Assembly: GCA_009763385.1 (NCBI GenBank)
Contig: CM019827.1
Span: 93,594,177 to 93,658,176 of the forward strand
Length of the DNA stretch: 64,000 bases
Reading direction: 5' to 3'
DNA from: Coix lacryma-jobi var. lacryma-jobi
Taxonomy: Eukaryota > Streptophyta > Magnoliopsida > Poales > Poaceae
Positions 1 to 11,834 of this stretch are shown piece by piece. The translations under genes were made by a program, and so were the position numbers. How positions within the stretch are numbered: position 1 is the first letter of the stretch; every line of letters starts with the position of its first letter. The notes under the pieces were generated by a model. That model had not been told where the DNA came from. It was given only the letters and a program-made list of their open reading frames with translations, and did no database searches.

Positions 1-564
1 CATCACCTGAGTCTTGTGGGCCAAACCGGGAAACCAGCCGTCCGTCACCTGAGTTTTGTGGCCCAAACTCAGAAACACGCCAGTGCCCAGGTTTTGAGGC
101 CCAAACCTGGAAACCGTCCTCAGCCCGAGTTTTGTGGCCCAAACTCGGAAACCATCAGCGTCCAGGTTTTGAGGCTCAAACCTGGAAACCGTCTACTCGG
201 TGGTTTTTCTGTGGCTCAACCACCAAACCGAGTCGTAGAAGGGATGCAACGCCCGTGCACCCCGTCCACCGACACATGTCCCCAGGTCCTCGATCCGATC
301 AACACCGTGCCCGCAAGTTTCCGCTCGTCGCTGTCCCAGGTTGTCAGCCACCACAGTTGATCCTCAGGCCACCAGTCCCTCAGTCCAAGCCTCATGTCCG
401 CCCTTAACCGCTCTCGGTCCGTCGGCACGGCACGTCTCTACTTGACCTCCACCTTGCCTTTATCCGTGCTCGACACCTGCACAACACAAGCCAAAGAACA
501 TGTGCATCATCCCAGTTGACAATCACTCATCACTCAAGATCTGGCATACACCCATGTATCCGCA
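1..564 (-). mobile_element. LTR fragment of the Copia B family, inserted in exon 1 of gene copy 1
   Basis: The sequence matches the right-hand part of the element B LTRs (31083-31658 and 40910-41485). It has the same series of short inverted repeats and the same end, ...TATCCGCA, at 564. Read on the minus strand this is an LTR 5' end. From base 565 the sequence matches gene copy 2 from 57952, so the LTR end sits inside exon 1. The expected 5-bp target duplication would be GAAAC at 565-569. Its partner and the rest of the element lie left of the window, so solo LTR and full element cannot be told apart. Confidence 0.85.
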
Positions 565-3500
565 GAAACCTGTGCCGACTGCTCGGATGCCTCGCCTCCG
601 TTCGCTCGCCCGTCGCGTGCCTCTCGCCCGCGCCTCTCTCGGTAACCGTCTCAACGCCCCCTGCCCTTCTCACATGCCCTTCTCTCTTTCAAATTTGCGA
701 CGCTTGTCATGCCTTCGCCTTGAATTGACCAATTGGATTGAATTATATATCATTTCTCGGTTCTGTTCCGAACTGCTGCTAATAGAGCTTGACATCACAA
801 CAATTTGGAGAGGACGTATCCAATCCTCTCAAGCTACATGTGTGTTGGATGTCCACACCCACCGTTACCGATGGAAATGAAGGAGTAGCTTGTCATTCAT
901 GCCGTCAGAATACTTGCTGGTTTGGATTGTCATTCTCATTCATGCCATCAGAAGACTGTAGTGCTGGTTTGGATGGGCGCCAAGTTGTACTAGTAGCTAT
1001 ATTTCAGGGTCGAGTCTAGACTATCGTTGCCAGGGTCAGCACAGACTTATGTACTAAACTTATAGAAAACAGTATTACAACATAGAAAACAAAAACGGTT
1101 GGTACATGATTTTTCTACATTTTAGAATTAATAAGTACAAAAATGGTTGTGAAACCAATGAAAAGTGACAATTTTATGTTTAGTTAAATTCGGGAACGAT
1201 TGAAAATGGTATCATAATATAGAAAACAAAAACGGTCAGTACGACATCTGTCCCGATCACTTTCACCTATAGCTGGAGGCAACTTTTTTTTTCAAGAATC
1301 GATCCATTATGCTTTGATTACCTCTCAAATTAGTCAACACAATGAAAACACTAAAACGAATACTAAGTAACGTGCAAGCAAGCAAAGTTATATGATTAGA
1401 GATCACTAATTTCCTTACCGTCTTGTTGGAATGAGCCAATCAGGAGTAAACGGAATTGCTTTCTATGGACGCAGCGACTAACTTGTTTGCTTCTGAATTC
1501 CGATTATACCAAACCACTAAACACACACAAAAAAAATGAGACTAAGAAAACACAAGAGGCTGTACAGGACTCCAAGTTTATGAATTGAAAGCTGGATCGT
1601 CAATGTGTTGCACAATTTTAGTAGCCTGCTAGAATCCTTGAGTCCACATTCCGAGTCCTAATATTCACGTTAATGGGCTTGGAGCTTGTAGGCTTCAATT
1701 TTCTTGTAACTTGTGTGTTGGGCTGCCGAGGGCTCAAGTATTAAATTTGGCTGGGGTCCTAACTGTCCAGAAAAATAGAGGGTACAAGAGATTCACGGAA
1801 AGTCATCGGGTCGGCCGATCCCGACAATATGAAGTAGATTCGCCCCTGAGGCCCTGATCAATTTCGTCCATGTATGTATGTTGCAATTTTTATTGATCTC
1901 GACTTGCTCAAAGTTGTAACCTGCAAAGGTTCCTGTCTTATGTTCTTTATTTCCAAATCAGGAAGTTCACAGAGATGATTGCTATTATTTAACTCTTCTT
2001 TCTTTTTTCTGTGTTTGCGGCTCCCAGGGATATCTCATGATAAAGGGTCCGACATTTCTGACCCCAATGTTGTTGGCCAGAATGATTTACTGATTGTGGG
2101 CCCTGGTGTTCTTGGACGAATCGTAGCTGAGAAGTGGCAAAAGGTATTCCTAGCTATGATTAATATTTCTGATATATTTACTCGGTTCCTCAATGCCCTT
2201 AGCATTGAGAATCATGCTCATGCACCAGAACAGATTACTCAACTAATGATTTTCAAATTAGTTTTGGATCTTTACTGTCGATGTTATTGAAAACTATTGA
2301 TCATTGGTTTTCAAGTGCTGTTTAAGAAACACCAACAATTTACTTACGCAGGGTGGGGTGGGGGCTGGGGGGGCGGAGGGGTTATATCAACTCTTGCATA
2401 ATTCCATATTTGTTTCCTTCTATGAGAAATATAAGGCTAATTGTTGGGAGAAATCAAATTTTAAAGCTATGCTGTAAGCCCTTAAATTATAAGTATTTTC
2501 ATCCTATAGGAGCATCCAACTTGCAAAGTTTATGGGCACACTGCAAGCAAAAATCATCACAGTGAGTTAACACATCTTGGCATCATCCCCTCATTGAAAG
2601 GCACCACTATTCATCAGAAGGTTCCACATGTTATTTTCTGCGCTCCCCCGTCCGGTTCAGATGATTACCCGGGGGATGTCAGGTAAATGAGTTAATGATG
2701 ATTTCATCAATATATTTCAATTTTCCATTGCCATGTTTTGTCAAGTACCTTGTTCACTGCTAATGATAATTGTAAAATGATCTAGGCTTGCTCCTATTTT
2801 TTAAAATATGAAGCTCACCAAATCTGTGTTCTTCTAGTGCATTACAGTACATAACATTTCTATCTAGAAAGAAAAATTGGGACCACAGATACCGCAATCC
2901 GTTTTGGGGTGTGTTAGTCTGTTCAGGTTGAGATTTCATATCCAAATCAATCTTGATAGAGATCTAGGCACTAAAGCTTAGTTAAATATCAATTGGGTCA
3001 ATCTTGTTGGCAGTCAATGCATTGTATGTTTATTGACAGCCATAATAGTGGCATATATTAATCATATTTGGGTTGCAACTCATCCCTGAATTTACCAAGT
3101 GTATTATGCTTGAAACAACTCCCTAGTTGGCAATAAGTGTTTTTGGGTTCATGAATCAACAAAGGTAGTAGCAAATATGGTAACATATTGTGTTTGGCTA
3201 TGGTTATCACTGATCTAGGTGCTACGTTTTATCTGATACTTGGTTGGTGTTGTCCGTAATTATTTATTTATGCTAACAATGAATGAAAAAGGGTTCTTCA
3301 CTATTTGTAGAATCTAATGTACTCGCTGGTTAATCACGTGGATACTATATAAAGATGGCCTTTGCTAGCTTTGGCTCTCTCAGCAGGACTTAAAGCGGCT
3401 TCTACATTCTGCTCATTTGTATGGCTGATTCGTTGTCAGAGGAAAACACTGTTCCGCGGCTTTTTTGTACGGATTAAAGCCGGCGTATAGCTCAAGCAAA

Positions 3501-5376
3501 CAAAGCCTTTATTTAGTGTCAACACATCTGTGCATCACACCATCACCATTCATAATCCATACTTGACTGCATTTTGCTACTGTTGCATGTGAGACTGTTA
3601 TGAATTCGTCATTCATCTTTCGTCCACTAATTAAATCATATCTTATGGAGTGTGGACATGTGATATATCCTCATTTCAGAAAATGCGTGCAGATTGGCAG
3701 CCTCAAACTGGAGTGGTGAAGGATCTTTCCTGTTTACATCAAGTACAGCTCTGTATGACTGCAGTGACAACAGCATGTGCAACGAGGTACTAGAGAAAGA
3801 CTTGTATTCTGCAGGGATCATATTTGTCTCCACTATTTTCTCTGGCTCTTTTGGGTGGGTACAAGTTGGGAAAATTTTAAAAGTAACCACAAACCATTTA
3901 TATATCTTAGTTGTCAGTTGGAAAACTTTGCTTGTCCTGCTTTCCTTCTTTTTTGTGTTGTATTAACCATAAACGTTTTCGTTGTGCAGGATTGTCTGTC
4001 AGTGCCAATTGGTAGGAGCCCTCGTACTGATGTACTTCTAAAAGTGGAAAATGTTGTTCTTGAGGAAGGAGGCTGTGTTCTCAGGCTAGCTGGACTTTAT
4101 ATATCCTCAACTATGCTTAATTGTTATTAACACAAACTCTTACAAATTACTATCGGTGAAACTGGTTAGCATTTCCTTGACTTGGACACACAATATAGAC
4201 AGGGGCGCTCATGTTTTCTGGTTGAGGAAAGGAACTTTAGACACACGACCAGATCATATCATCAACCAGATTCATTATGAGGTAAGATGAGCTACAGATT
4301 TATTTTAGTTGCAGTGTTGCACATCTTGTCTATCATTTCTCAACTCATCTTACCATCTGATTGTTGAGCACTTGAGCTTATTTATGTTATGTTCAAAATC
4401 TGTACATGGATTACAATTTATTTACATAGTCTTGTATTTGGCTAAAAAAAAAACTAAGCAGATCAAATGTTGGTAATTTTAATATTGTACTATTTATGGT
4501 TTACAAAAGCATAGGTTTTCAAAACTATACATGTAGCCTGTAAATCCTGAAGCTTGTATTGTTGTAGTCTATGAAGCAAGTTGAAAAGTGATTTTTCTTG
4601 GTTTGTTACTACAGATACTGCAATGCTATCTTATTAGAAGTTACTATATATCAACTTAATTTAGTTTTACCATAGTATTGTTCGATGTGATCCTAGCATG
4701 CCTGTGAATGCTTTGGTTCCCTAGAGCTGTTCACATCTTACCATAGTATTGTTCGATGCGATCCTAGCATGCCTGTGAATGCTTTGTTCCCTAGAGCTGT
4801 TGATATCTTTACATATTCTTAAAGGTCTTTTCCATGTCAATCACATGGACGGGTTGTTCCTCAACCATCGTTATGTTATTAGCTGTGATTATACATGCCG
4901 TATTATTGCCAGGATGCTGCTTCCCTTGCAATAGCAATCATGAACAAGAGACTGCGGAGTCGAATATTTTTGGGCTGTGACAACAAGCCGCTTTCCAGGT
5001 AAGTGCTGACCTTGTTCTGATCGGTTTTGTTTTGTACGGTCAGTTTTGCCGTGAAGTGTTACTCTTTTGGTTTGCCTAATTGAAATGGAAAAAAAACTTT
5101 GCAGGCAAGAGATAATGGATGCTGTTAACAAAAGTGGGAAATTTGACACGAAGTTTGAAGGCTTTACTGGTTAGTCTTGTACTACCTGCTATGGTTTTGT
5201 CATGTTCTTTAGTGCACAGGCATTATTAGCATAGCTTAATTAATCTGAAATGTGTTTTAACTGCAGGTACCGACGGTCCATTGGGGAAGAGAATGGAGAA
5301 TTCGAAGACTCGGGCTGAGATCGGGTGGGAACCAAAGTATCCAAGCTTCACCGAATTTCTCGGCATCAGCAGTTAA
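565..5376 (+). CDS. NAD(P)-binding Rossmann-fold (epimerase-like) protein, copy 1, exon 1 interrupted by an LTR
   Basis: Exons are 565-641 (remnant), 2028-2143, 2510-2682, 3693-3786, 3990-4100, 4192-4281, 4913-4998, 5105-5169 and 5267-5376 (stop TAA). Exons 2-9 have intact splice sites and frame and encode the same residues as copy 2; I saw only silent changes (TCC/TCT in exon 3, GGT/GGC in exon 5). The first half of exon 1, with the normal start codon, is displaced by the LTR ending at 564. The frame stays open upstream: ATGs at 500 and 554 in LTR sequence and at 587 in host sequence are all in frame with exon 2. The 587 ATG comes from an ACG-to-ATG difference from copy 2. Exon 1 also has 18 extra bases (six codons). 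The gene may be dead, 5'-truncated, or start in the LTR; sequence alone cannot decide. Confidence 0.85.
4101..4191 (+). other. Candidate U12-type AT-AC intron (intron 5, copy 1)
   Basis: Exon 5 ends with a Tyr codon at 4100 and no GT follows. The intron begins ATATCCTC, close to the U12 AT-AC donor consensus ATATCCTT. TTCCTTGAC at 4173-4181 fits the U12 branch site TTCCTTRAY exactly, with the branch A at 4180. The intron would end CACAC at 4191, 11 nt past the branch A, and exon 6 resumes in frame (Asn-Ile-Asp-Arg-Gly-Ala-His). An alternative AC acceptor at 4200 is also in frame. The nearest GT donor (4123) joined to the CAG at 4202 would shift the frame. Confidence 0.75.
4667..4807 (+). repeat. 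71-bp tandem duplication in intron 6, copy 1
   Basis: Two adjacent copies start TTACCATAGTATTGTTCGAT at 4667 and 4738 with a few mismatches, and both end near TCCCTAGAGCTGTT. The same pair is present in gene copy 2, so the repeat predates the segmental duplication. Confidence 0.9.
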
Positions 5377-5894
5377 CATCCTTGCATACTGTTCAGTTAC
5401 TCTGACTCAGCTGAGTAGCAGCGGCGATTAGATTAGATTGTACCGTCGTTTGAAATTTTGATAAGTTCTGAACTGGTGAGGGTGTACATCTCAGTCTACT
5501 CCGGGCCTGTCCTCAGTATTTTGATTCTCACACTATTTGAGTTGTGAACCAGACATATTTGTCGATCATGAACATAAAGAGAGTTTTGGGGTGTGTGGGG
5601 GTGTTTTGGTGTGCTGAGATTAGGGGTTTTCCCCTTCTCTTTTGTATCTTTTCTTTTTCTTATGAAATGGCATGCAGCTCAGTTCGAGAAAAAAAAAACA
5701 TACATGGTGTACTATGCGGCTCTGTTGACTACCGTGGTCGTATAACTGCAGTCTAGTTTATGGTCCTGCGACCAACAAGTTGATTTGTCGACCGCAAGTT
5801 CTTTTCAATGAAAGGAAGCTTGGGGTCGCTGAATGGTTCCACGGAGAATTGATAGTCAACTACAGAACAAACGAACAATCAACCAATTGTAGAG
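5377..5894 (+). other. 3' UTR and downstream flank of gene copy 1
   Basis: This follows the stop codon. It holds an A-run after a T-rich stretch near 5690 and no gene I can support. Several AATAAA-like variants are possible but none is convincing as the polyadenylation signal. The same sequence follows copy 2. Confidence 0.5.
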
Positions 5895-5897
5895 TAA

Positions 5898-6139
5898 GGC
5901 CTTTGTTTAGATTTCTTCCAACTTCTAACTTTTTTCACTCTCTCCATCGCATCAATGTTCGGACGCATGCATGAAGTATTAAATGTTAGTAAAATAAATC
6001 ACTAATTACACAGATTAGTTGTAAATCACGAGACAAATCTTTTGAACCTAGTTAGCACATGATTGAACAATATTTATCAAATATAAACGAAAGTACTACA
6101 GTAGCAAAGTTAGAAAAATTTGAGCATCTAAACAAGGTC
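5898..6139. mobile_element. Tourist-like MITE, copy 1
   Basis: The element starts GGCCTTTGTTTAGAT and ends ATCTAAACAAGGTC, giving near-perfect inverted ends. It is flanked by TAA on both sides (5895-5897 and 6140-6142), as expected for the TWA target of PIF/Harbinger MITEs. The inside has the common grass motif GACAAATCTTTTGAACCTAG. It has no coding capacity and is shared by both duplicated blocks. Confidence 0.8.
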
Positions 6140-6142
6140 TAA

Positions 6143-7000
6143 GTGCAGACTTTGGTTGTCCTCGTTTGCACCATGCTTCTTTGGTCTATTTAGTAGTTGA
6201 CTAGGTAGCATGCTCGTGCGTTGCTACGGAACAACAAAACTTTTATATTGAAAACACACAGATCGCACAATAAGATAAAAATACTGTGAAATTAAATCCT
6301 GATGTTAATATAATATTTAATCTGAAAAAAAAAGTTCGTGAAACTAATAGCTTCAGCTGAACAGCCCCTAGTCGCTGAGCAATGGGAAACAAAGAAAAAA
6401 TAGCTTCAAGTATTGTCTTCCAATTAGAAAGGTATCTCATAGTCACAAAAGGCAATTTCAACTATATTGGCGATGATGATTAAAAAAAAGACATCAGTCA
6501 GGTTATCAGTAGAAAGCCCCCACTGCTGCTCATGTGCGCCCGACGGATGCTGCTCCTCCCCCATCGGCGACTTCCACCCGCTCGACAGGATGCTGCTCCT
6601 CCCCCATCGCCTCACTATGGGGAACTCATTGTCGCTAGCCTGCTCTCTCGATTCGGGTCTCTAGGTCTTAAGAGCATTCGCGCTGCTGCAGTATCAGGAT
6701 CGACGATCACCTTGTTGCAGCCCTGACTCCCGATGTCTTGGCGATGAGAAGCAGCTGAATGGGCCAATTCACAGTGGTTAGGATAGGCGGGCAAAAACAC
6801 AAATAACAAGCTTAAGAATAGAAAATTGAATTTATGGACATGAACTGAATAAATCACCAAAAACGCCTATGTAGTTATGGTCCACAAATAGACAAAAATT
6901 CTAACTACACGCTATCAATCATCAATTAGCAAAATAAATTCTTAGGTGACATCAATTTAACCATAACCCAAACATAAAATTAGATTAATTTATTAGGCTA
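6143..7000. other. Intergenic sequence with a short direct repeat
   Basis: No gene is supported. A 22-base motif beginning GGATGCTGCTCCTCCCCCAT occurs twice about 42 bp apart (near 6545 and 6587). The sequence up to about 6620 is shared with the right-hand duplicate. Beyond that it is AT-rich flank up to the LINE 3' end. Confidence 0.5.
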
Positions 7001-7119
7001 TTTTTTTTAGATAATGGATAATAGTATACCTGTCGGGGGAACGCCAAAGGGGTACCCCAATCAACGCATAAGTTAAACCTAGAACACCAGTTAATAAACC
7101 CAGCAAGTCAGGCCACGGG

Positions 7120-7520
7120 CCGGCGCACCTTCTCCGCCTCGCCCGAGCCCTCCAGGCCAGGCCTCGGGCGAGCGCCCAATTCTCCGTCTCGCCCGAGCCC
7201 TCCGCGTCGGGCCTCGGACGAGCGCACCTTCTCCGTCTCGCCCGAGCCCTCCGCGTCAGGCCTCGGGCGAACGCATGTTCTCCGCCTCGCCCGAGCCCTC
7301 CAGGCCAGGCCTCGGGCGAGCGCCCATCCTCCGCTTCGCCCGAGCCCTCCAGGCCAGGCCTCGGGCAAGCGCCCATTCTCCGCTTCGCCCGAGCCCTCCA
7401 GGCCAGGCCTCGGGCAAGCGCTCGTTCTCCGTCTCACCCGAGCCCTCCGCGTCAGGCCTCGGGCGAGCGCTCGTTCTCCGTCTCGCCCGAGCCCTCCGCG
7501 TCAGGCCTCGGGCGAGCGCT
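7120..7520. repeat. 49-50 bp GC-rich minisatellite in solo LTR D
   Basis: About eight units each carry CGCCCGAGCCCTCC followed by a GGCCTCGGGCGAG-like core and TTCTCCG(C/T)(C/T)TC. Two sub-types alternate, with CAGGCCAGGCCTC or GCGTC(A/G)GGCCTC. Long open frames in all phases here are a by-product of GC-rich repeats and are not genes. Confidence 0.9.
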
Positions 7521-8265
7521 CCGCTACCCCTCGAGCCTCTCGAGCACAGTAACCTGCCTCTCGAGCCCAGGCACGTGGGTCCGAGCCCGCCATACTCCAC
7601 TCCTCGAGACCCCACGCAGGGCCCTCGAGCCTCGCTGACCCGACAGCCTATCCCTCGAGACGCTTCACGCCTCCCTCGAGCGGCTCAGACATTGGATACC
7701 GGCCCCACGCTATGTATTTAATGCATCCACCTTCCCCGGTCACATCCTCCGGTACACAGCATGTGCCACGGTGAACCGGAGCCAGAGTCAAACCTCCTTT
7801 TCACCGCCAGCATGGGCAAAAAGGCACCAGTGCGGCACTGTTAACTCATACCTCACATTGTTGCACGTCCGAGCCACGCCTCGAGGCCCAGATACCTGCA
7901 GCTCAATCAGGTTACCCAGGACTTGCCCATACCGGCGGAAGCTCGAGCCCTCCGTGGGCGCGGCCTCGAGGCCGGCCTAGCAACCCTCGAGCCCTTGTGC
8001 TTTCATGTGATTGGCGGACAGGTACCCCAAAGCCTGGAAGGACGCTGCCACGCCCCGTACGGACCGGAGTGGGCGCTGCGCGACCTCGCGTCGCCACGTC
8101 TCCACGACTCCGCCCGGGATGGAAGCCACGACGCCTGAACAGCAATCTTCACGTCAGTCCCTGTGGCCCCGACAAGACAGGATTCCTACCCCCGCTGTAC
8201 TGATCTTGGGTACTGTGCATGTTACCCCTGTGTAACGCTCTTGTGTAACCTTGGCCTCCCCTTGC

Positions 8266-8275
8266 TCTATAAAAG
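8266..8275 (+). promoter_or_regulatory. TATA box of solo LTR D
   Basis: TCTATAAAAG followed by GGGACACC lies about 320 bp before the LTR end, a normal place for the start of R. It fixes the LTR as plus-oriented. Confidence 0.6.
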
Positions 8276-8716
8276 GGGACACCGGGGCCCTTCACGCGGG
8301 GGGTGGGAGATTCACGCACACGGCTCCGAAACAGACACAACTTCGAGAGACAACACACGAGTCCACACACATGCACGAGTCCGGACTCCGGTCCACGCTC
8401 ACTGAGCTTGTATTCGCCCCTGTACAAGCACTTAGGTGCAAGTAATACAAGAACATCCCCCGCTGGACGTAGGGCCTTCTTTGCCCGAACCAGGATAAAT
8501 CCTTGTGTCCTCTTGCATCACCATCCAGGAAGAGAAGCACGCGATCATATTACTCGTTGGTGTGATACCCCGGGTACGAAACACCGACAATACCCGGCTT
8601 CTTCTATCAAAAGATAGAATCAGGCCAATTATTACAGACTCAAGCCAACAGGCACGAACTGGCTACATATAACATAAGTTTGCAGCCATCTAACCGAAAT
8701 AAAAAGGTGAAAGTTA

Positions 8717-9432
8717 AACATGACCAATATATCTGGCAGATAGCCATCCTCTGGAACTAAAGAAATGCAACGCTGACGTTTCTAGGAACTGTCCGACTTG
8801 GACCAGCTGTTCCTTTTGGTCGTCATGCCGCTGCAGACTTGCCCATTGCCGAAGCCAATGTGTTCCCCTGAAGAGTACCTGCAAGAAAGATTTTGGTCGA
8901 CATTTATCAAAAACCACTTCGTTTCTCGTTAGCCAAATTGCCCAACATAGCGATGTAGCTCCTGTTAATAACAACGAGTTATATTTTTTATTCACAACTT
9001 TTGACCATCGTATAAATAGATCATTCATATTTGTGGGTGTTGGAATTCCAAAAAGCAAATGTACAGCGCGCCACAGAAACTTCGCGTACATACAATCAAA
9101 AAATAAATAGGTGTTGAATCGTTTCTGGGGAATGACAAAAACAACAGTTTTTGTCACCATTCCAGTTACGTCTTACCAAGTTATCCTTAGTTAAGATCAC
9201 ACCCTTTTTAAGGTATCAGAGAAATATTTTAATTTCCAGTGGTACTTTGATACGCCAAATATCCTGTGACACCCGAACCCCGTTGTTAATTAACGCAGCA
9301 TACATGGATTTAACTGAAAAGATTCTGGATGTGTTCAAACCCCAAACGAAGGCATCCCTTTGTTCCGTTAATACTAGATCTTGTAGGGAGGCCATAATTC
9401 GATGCCATGCCCTTAAGTTCGCCCCCACTAGA
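8717..9432 (-). pseudogene. LINE ORF2, C-terminal part (zf-RVT region)
   Basis: On the minus strand this continues ORF2 after solo LTR C: the frame ...RRNLV at 13786 joins ...GANLRAWHRIM here across the CTAGA duplication. It includes the plant LINE C-terminal zinc-binding (zf-RVT) region, with segments such as VPLEIKIFL and HLFFDCMYAKFLW, and LCWAIWLTRNEVVF. Small frameshifts near 9160-9215 split it. The ORF stops just before 8717 and the short 3' UTR follows. Confidence 0.8.
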
Positions 9433-11834
9433 TGTGGCAGAACCTCCCGGTAATGTGGCCCACCCGCACACGTCACCGTCTCCCTGAGCTCTAATGACTG
9501 TGCACATGTACCACATCACAGGAAAGATCTGTCGGGTGTCCCCGAGGGAACCCCGAATTATCCACGAACCACAGGACCATCATCATGAAGGTTGGAATAA
9601 TTACAACATTACAACAGTTGATACAAAATACCATCGGAGTGCGGAAGCAAGATAGATAACCTTTATAAAACATGAATAAGTTACTTTTACATGAACATAA
9701 CTGGTGTTGTGGAAGTAGAATAGTATTACAGAGCCACACTTAGGCGGAGTACCTAAGTTGGGGAAGAAGAACAACCAGATCACGTCAAGCCCACTGACAT
9801 GATCATGATCAACATCACCTATTAGAAACCTGCAACAGGGGTTAACAAACCCTGAGTACTGGGGTACTCAATAAGACTTACCCGACTAAAGAAAAAGGGA
9901 GAAGACTCAGGAATGAGAGGCTTAGGTAGTCAAGGTAAGGCTTAAGCAAGATCAAGTATTTTGCAGAAAAAGCATTTTGAAATCCTTGTTTTATTTTTGA
10001 AAAGATTCCAGTATTTCTCAATTCTTCATCGTTCATGATTCATTTTACCTTTCAAAAACATACCTAGTTGAGAACCACTCTCCGTTGACAGTCAGTGACC
10101 AAGTCTCCATAACCGAGGAGCAACGTTAATCCGGATAAATAATACTCAGCTGAGGATCCCTATCCACACTGCATATGTAGCACCCAAGCTTGCATATGCC
10201 AACTCGTCTACCACGATTCCTCCAAGATTGGGCCCGGTCCTACGTCACCCGGAAGTACAGTACACCACTCCTATCCAGGTACGACGACCACGTGGGTACA
10301 TGCTACTTCCGCCATCTCTCCACTCCCAGTGCGCGGTTGTCGGTCCAATAAAGGATTCCTCGGAGCCAGAGCTTTCCGTAGTATGTGAATAGTTGCAAGT
10401 CTTGGCCAACAGGCCCCCATACGGATGGTCCCTACATTTTTCCGCTAGCGACAAGCACCTCGGGACTCTAACCCAAGAGTACAGGTTCTGTCGGTTTTTC
10501 AACCCTGTCCCGGCCGGTGTCAACTGTTGAGTCCCGGACTACAACATGACGGCACCGTACGCGCGGACAACCTCTTCTCGACAATGACCACATGCTAGCT
10601 AGGCAAGCAGTCATCGAACGGGAAGTAAAGCCAAATTCCCATAAAGATTCTTTCAGTGATCACACTTTTGAAAATGGCATTTTATTGCAAATCTATAGTA
10701 TAGCATCACTAAGCATTTTGCAAATAGTTTTAAAGCAGGGCTGGTGGGTCTTCTGGTGGAGGTAAATAATGCAGGTAATAGGTCATCACACAACTCCTAT
10801 AACCTAATGCAGTAGTTTAACTCAAAAGCATTTAAAGAAAACATTTTATAAATCCAAGGAAGGGTTAAATGCACCGGGGCTTGCCTTGAAGAGCAAAGAG
10901 GACAGGCTCGGGGTCGGCAGTGCAGGCGTCGGAGTTCGGGGTCGCCTCAGGGGTAGGTTCGTCAGCGGCTGCCTCAACTTTGACGTTCTCTCCTTCGGTC
11001 ACTATACGTATGCAATGATGTATGCTTATGAGGATGCTGACATGAACAAAACAGCATAGGACAAAACCTACTGATTCTAGAGCACAACTTTCTATCGTGT
11101 AATTAACTTCTAGAACAGACACAAAGTTACTTATCTTGATCTCTAAGCAAAATTAATCAACCTATTAAGCATCATTTATCCGACCTAAACACAAAACAAG
11201 CATGGCATCACAAACATCATAGACCAAAGGGGTGGGGGTCTATGAACAATAAATAATCCCAAAAGTCACTCACAGGGCATACAACATGAACTCTACTTGA
11301 TTTTCTATTTTTCCTAATTATATAAAAAAGGTCATTTTATGCAGTTGCTCCAAAATTTACCAAATTAATCTCATAGGTTCATCATGGTATAAATAGATGT
11401 CAAAACAAATTTCATAATTTTTGGAGGTCATTAAGGTGCTTAACAAAAATCAAACATTTAATTAACAAAAGGCACTATTTAACAATTTAAATAAATACCC
11501 AAAAAAAATCAACTTGCTCCAAAAGGCCTCAAAATTTTCCAGAGACTAAACATGACATAACTAGCACATAAAAATTTATCTCATGATTTTTGGAGCTACA
11601 CATGACTTTCTAAAAATCTAAAACCATTCATTTCTTAATTAAAAGGGAGATTTTTCATTTTCAAATTTTTGCACAAAGTCCAAGTTTCATATTTTTCTAA
11701 AAATACTACAAGGTATAAAGAGTCTACCATCAAATTTTCAGAATTTTTGGAGCAACACAGAAAAATCACACAAAAAGATGAAAAAGGAACACTATTCACA
11801 TCCTTCAAAAAGGAAAAAGAGCACTGTGCCCTTT

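Larger units (their letters stand above)
565..6620 (+). repeat. Segmental duplication, copy 1
   Basis: This block matches 57952-64000 almost base for base in direct orientation. The offset is 57369 up to intron 6 and 57383 after a 14-bp indel there. Seen differences are sparse: an 18-bp in-frame indel in exon 1, the 14-bp intron 6 indel, a few 1-4 bp indels and scattered substitutions. The block holds the whole gene from mid exon 1 plus about 1.2 kb of 3' flank. Its left limit is hidden by the LTR and its right partner is cut by the window end. Confidence 0.95.
7031..8589 (+). mobile_element. Solo LTR D (probable Ty3/gypsy family)
   Basis: It begins TGTCGGGGGAACGCC and ends GAAACACCGACA, so the termini are TGTCGG...CCGACA. 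ATACC flanks it at 7026-7030 and 8590-8594. The insert splits the LINE 3' UTR. It has no gag-pol, primer site or second LTR, so it is a solo LTR left by LTR-LTR recombination. It carries a ~50-bp minisatellite (7120-7520) and a TATA box near its 3' part. Assignment to gypsy rests on terminus and length only. Confidence 0.85.

Noticed and set aside
4101..4202. Ordinary GT-AG intron between exons 5 and 6
   Set aside because: The closest GT (4123) with the CAG at 4202 shifts the frame, and all U12 signals are present.
7001..7030. Target-site duplication for the LINE
   Set aside because: The flank left of the T-run (ATTAATTTATTAGGCTA) has no convincing match near the presumed 5' end around 43440.
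7108..7721. Several long open frames on both strands in solo LTR D
   Set aside because: They are translations of a ~50-bp GC-rich minisatellite without stop codons in any frame, with no domain.
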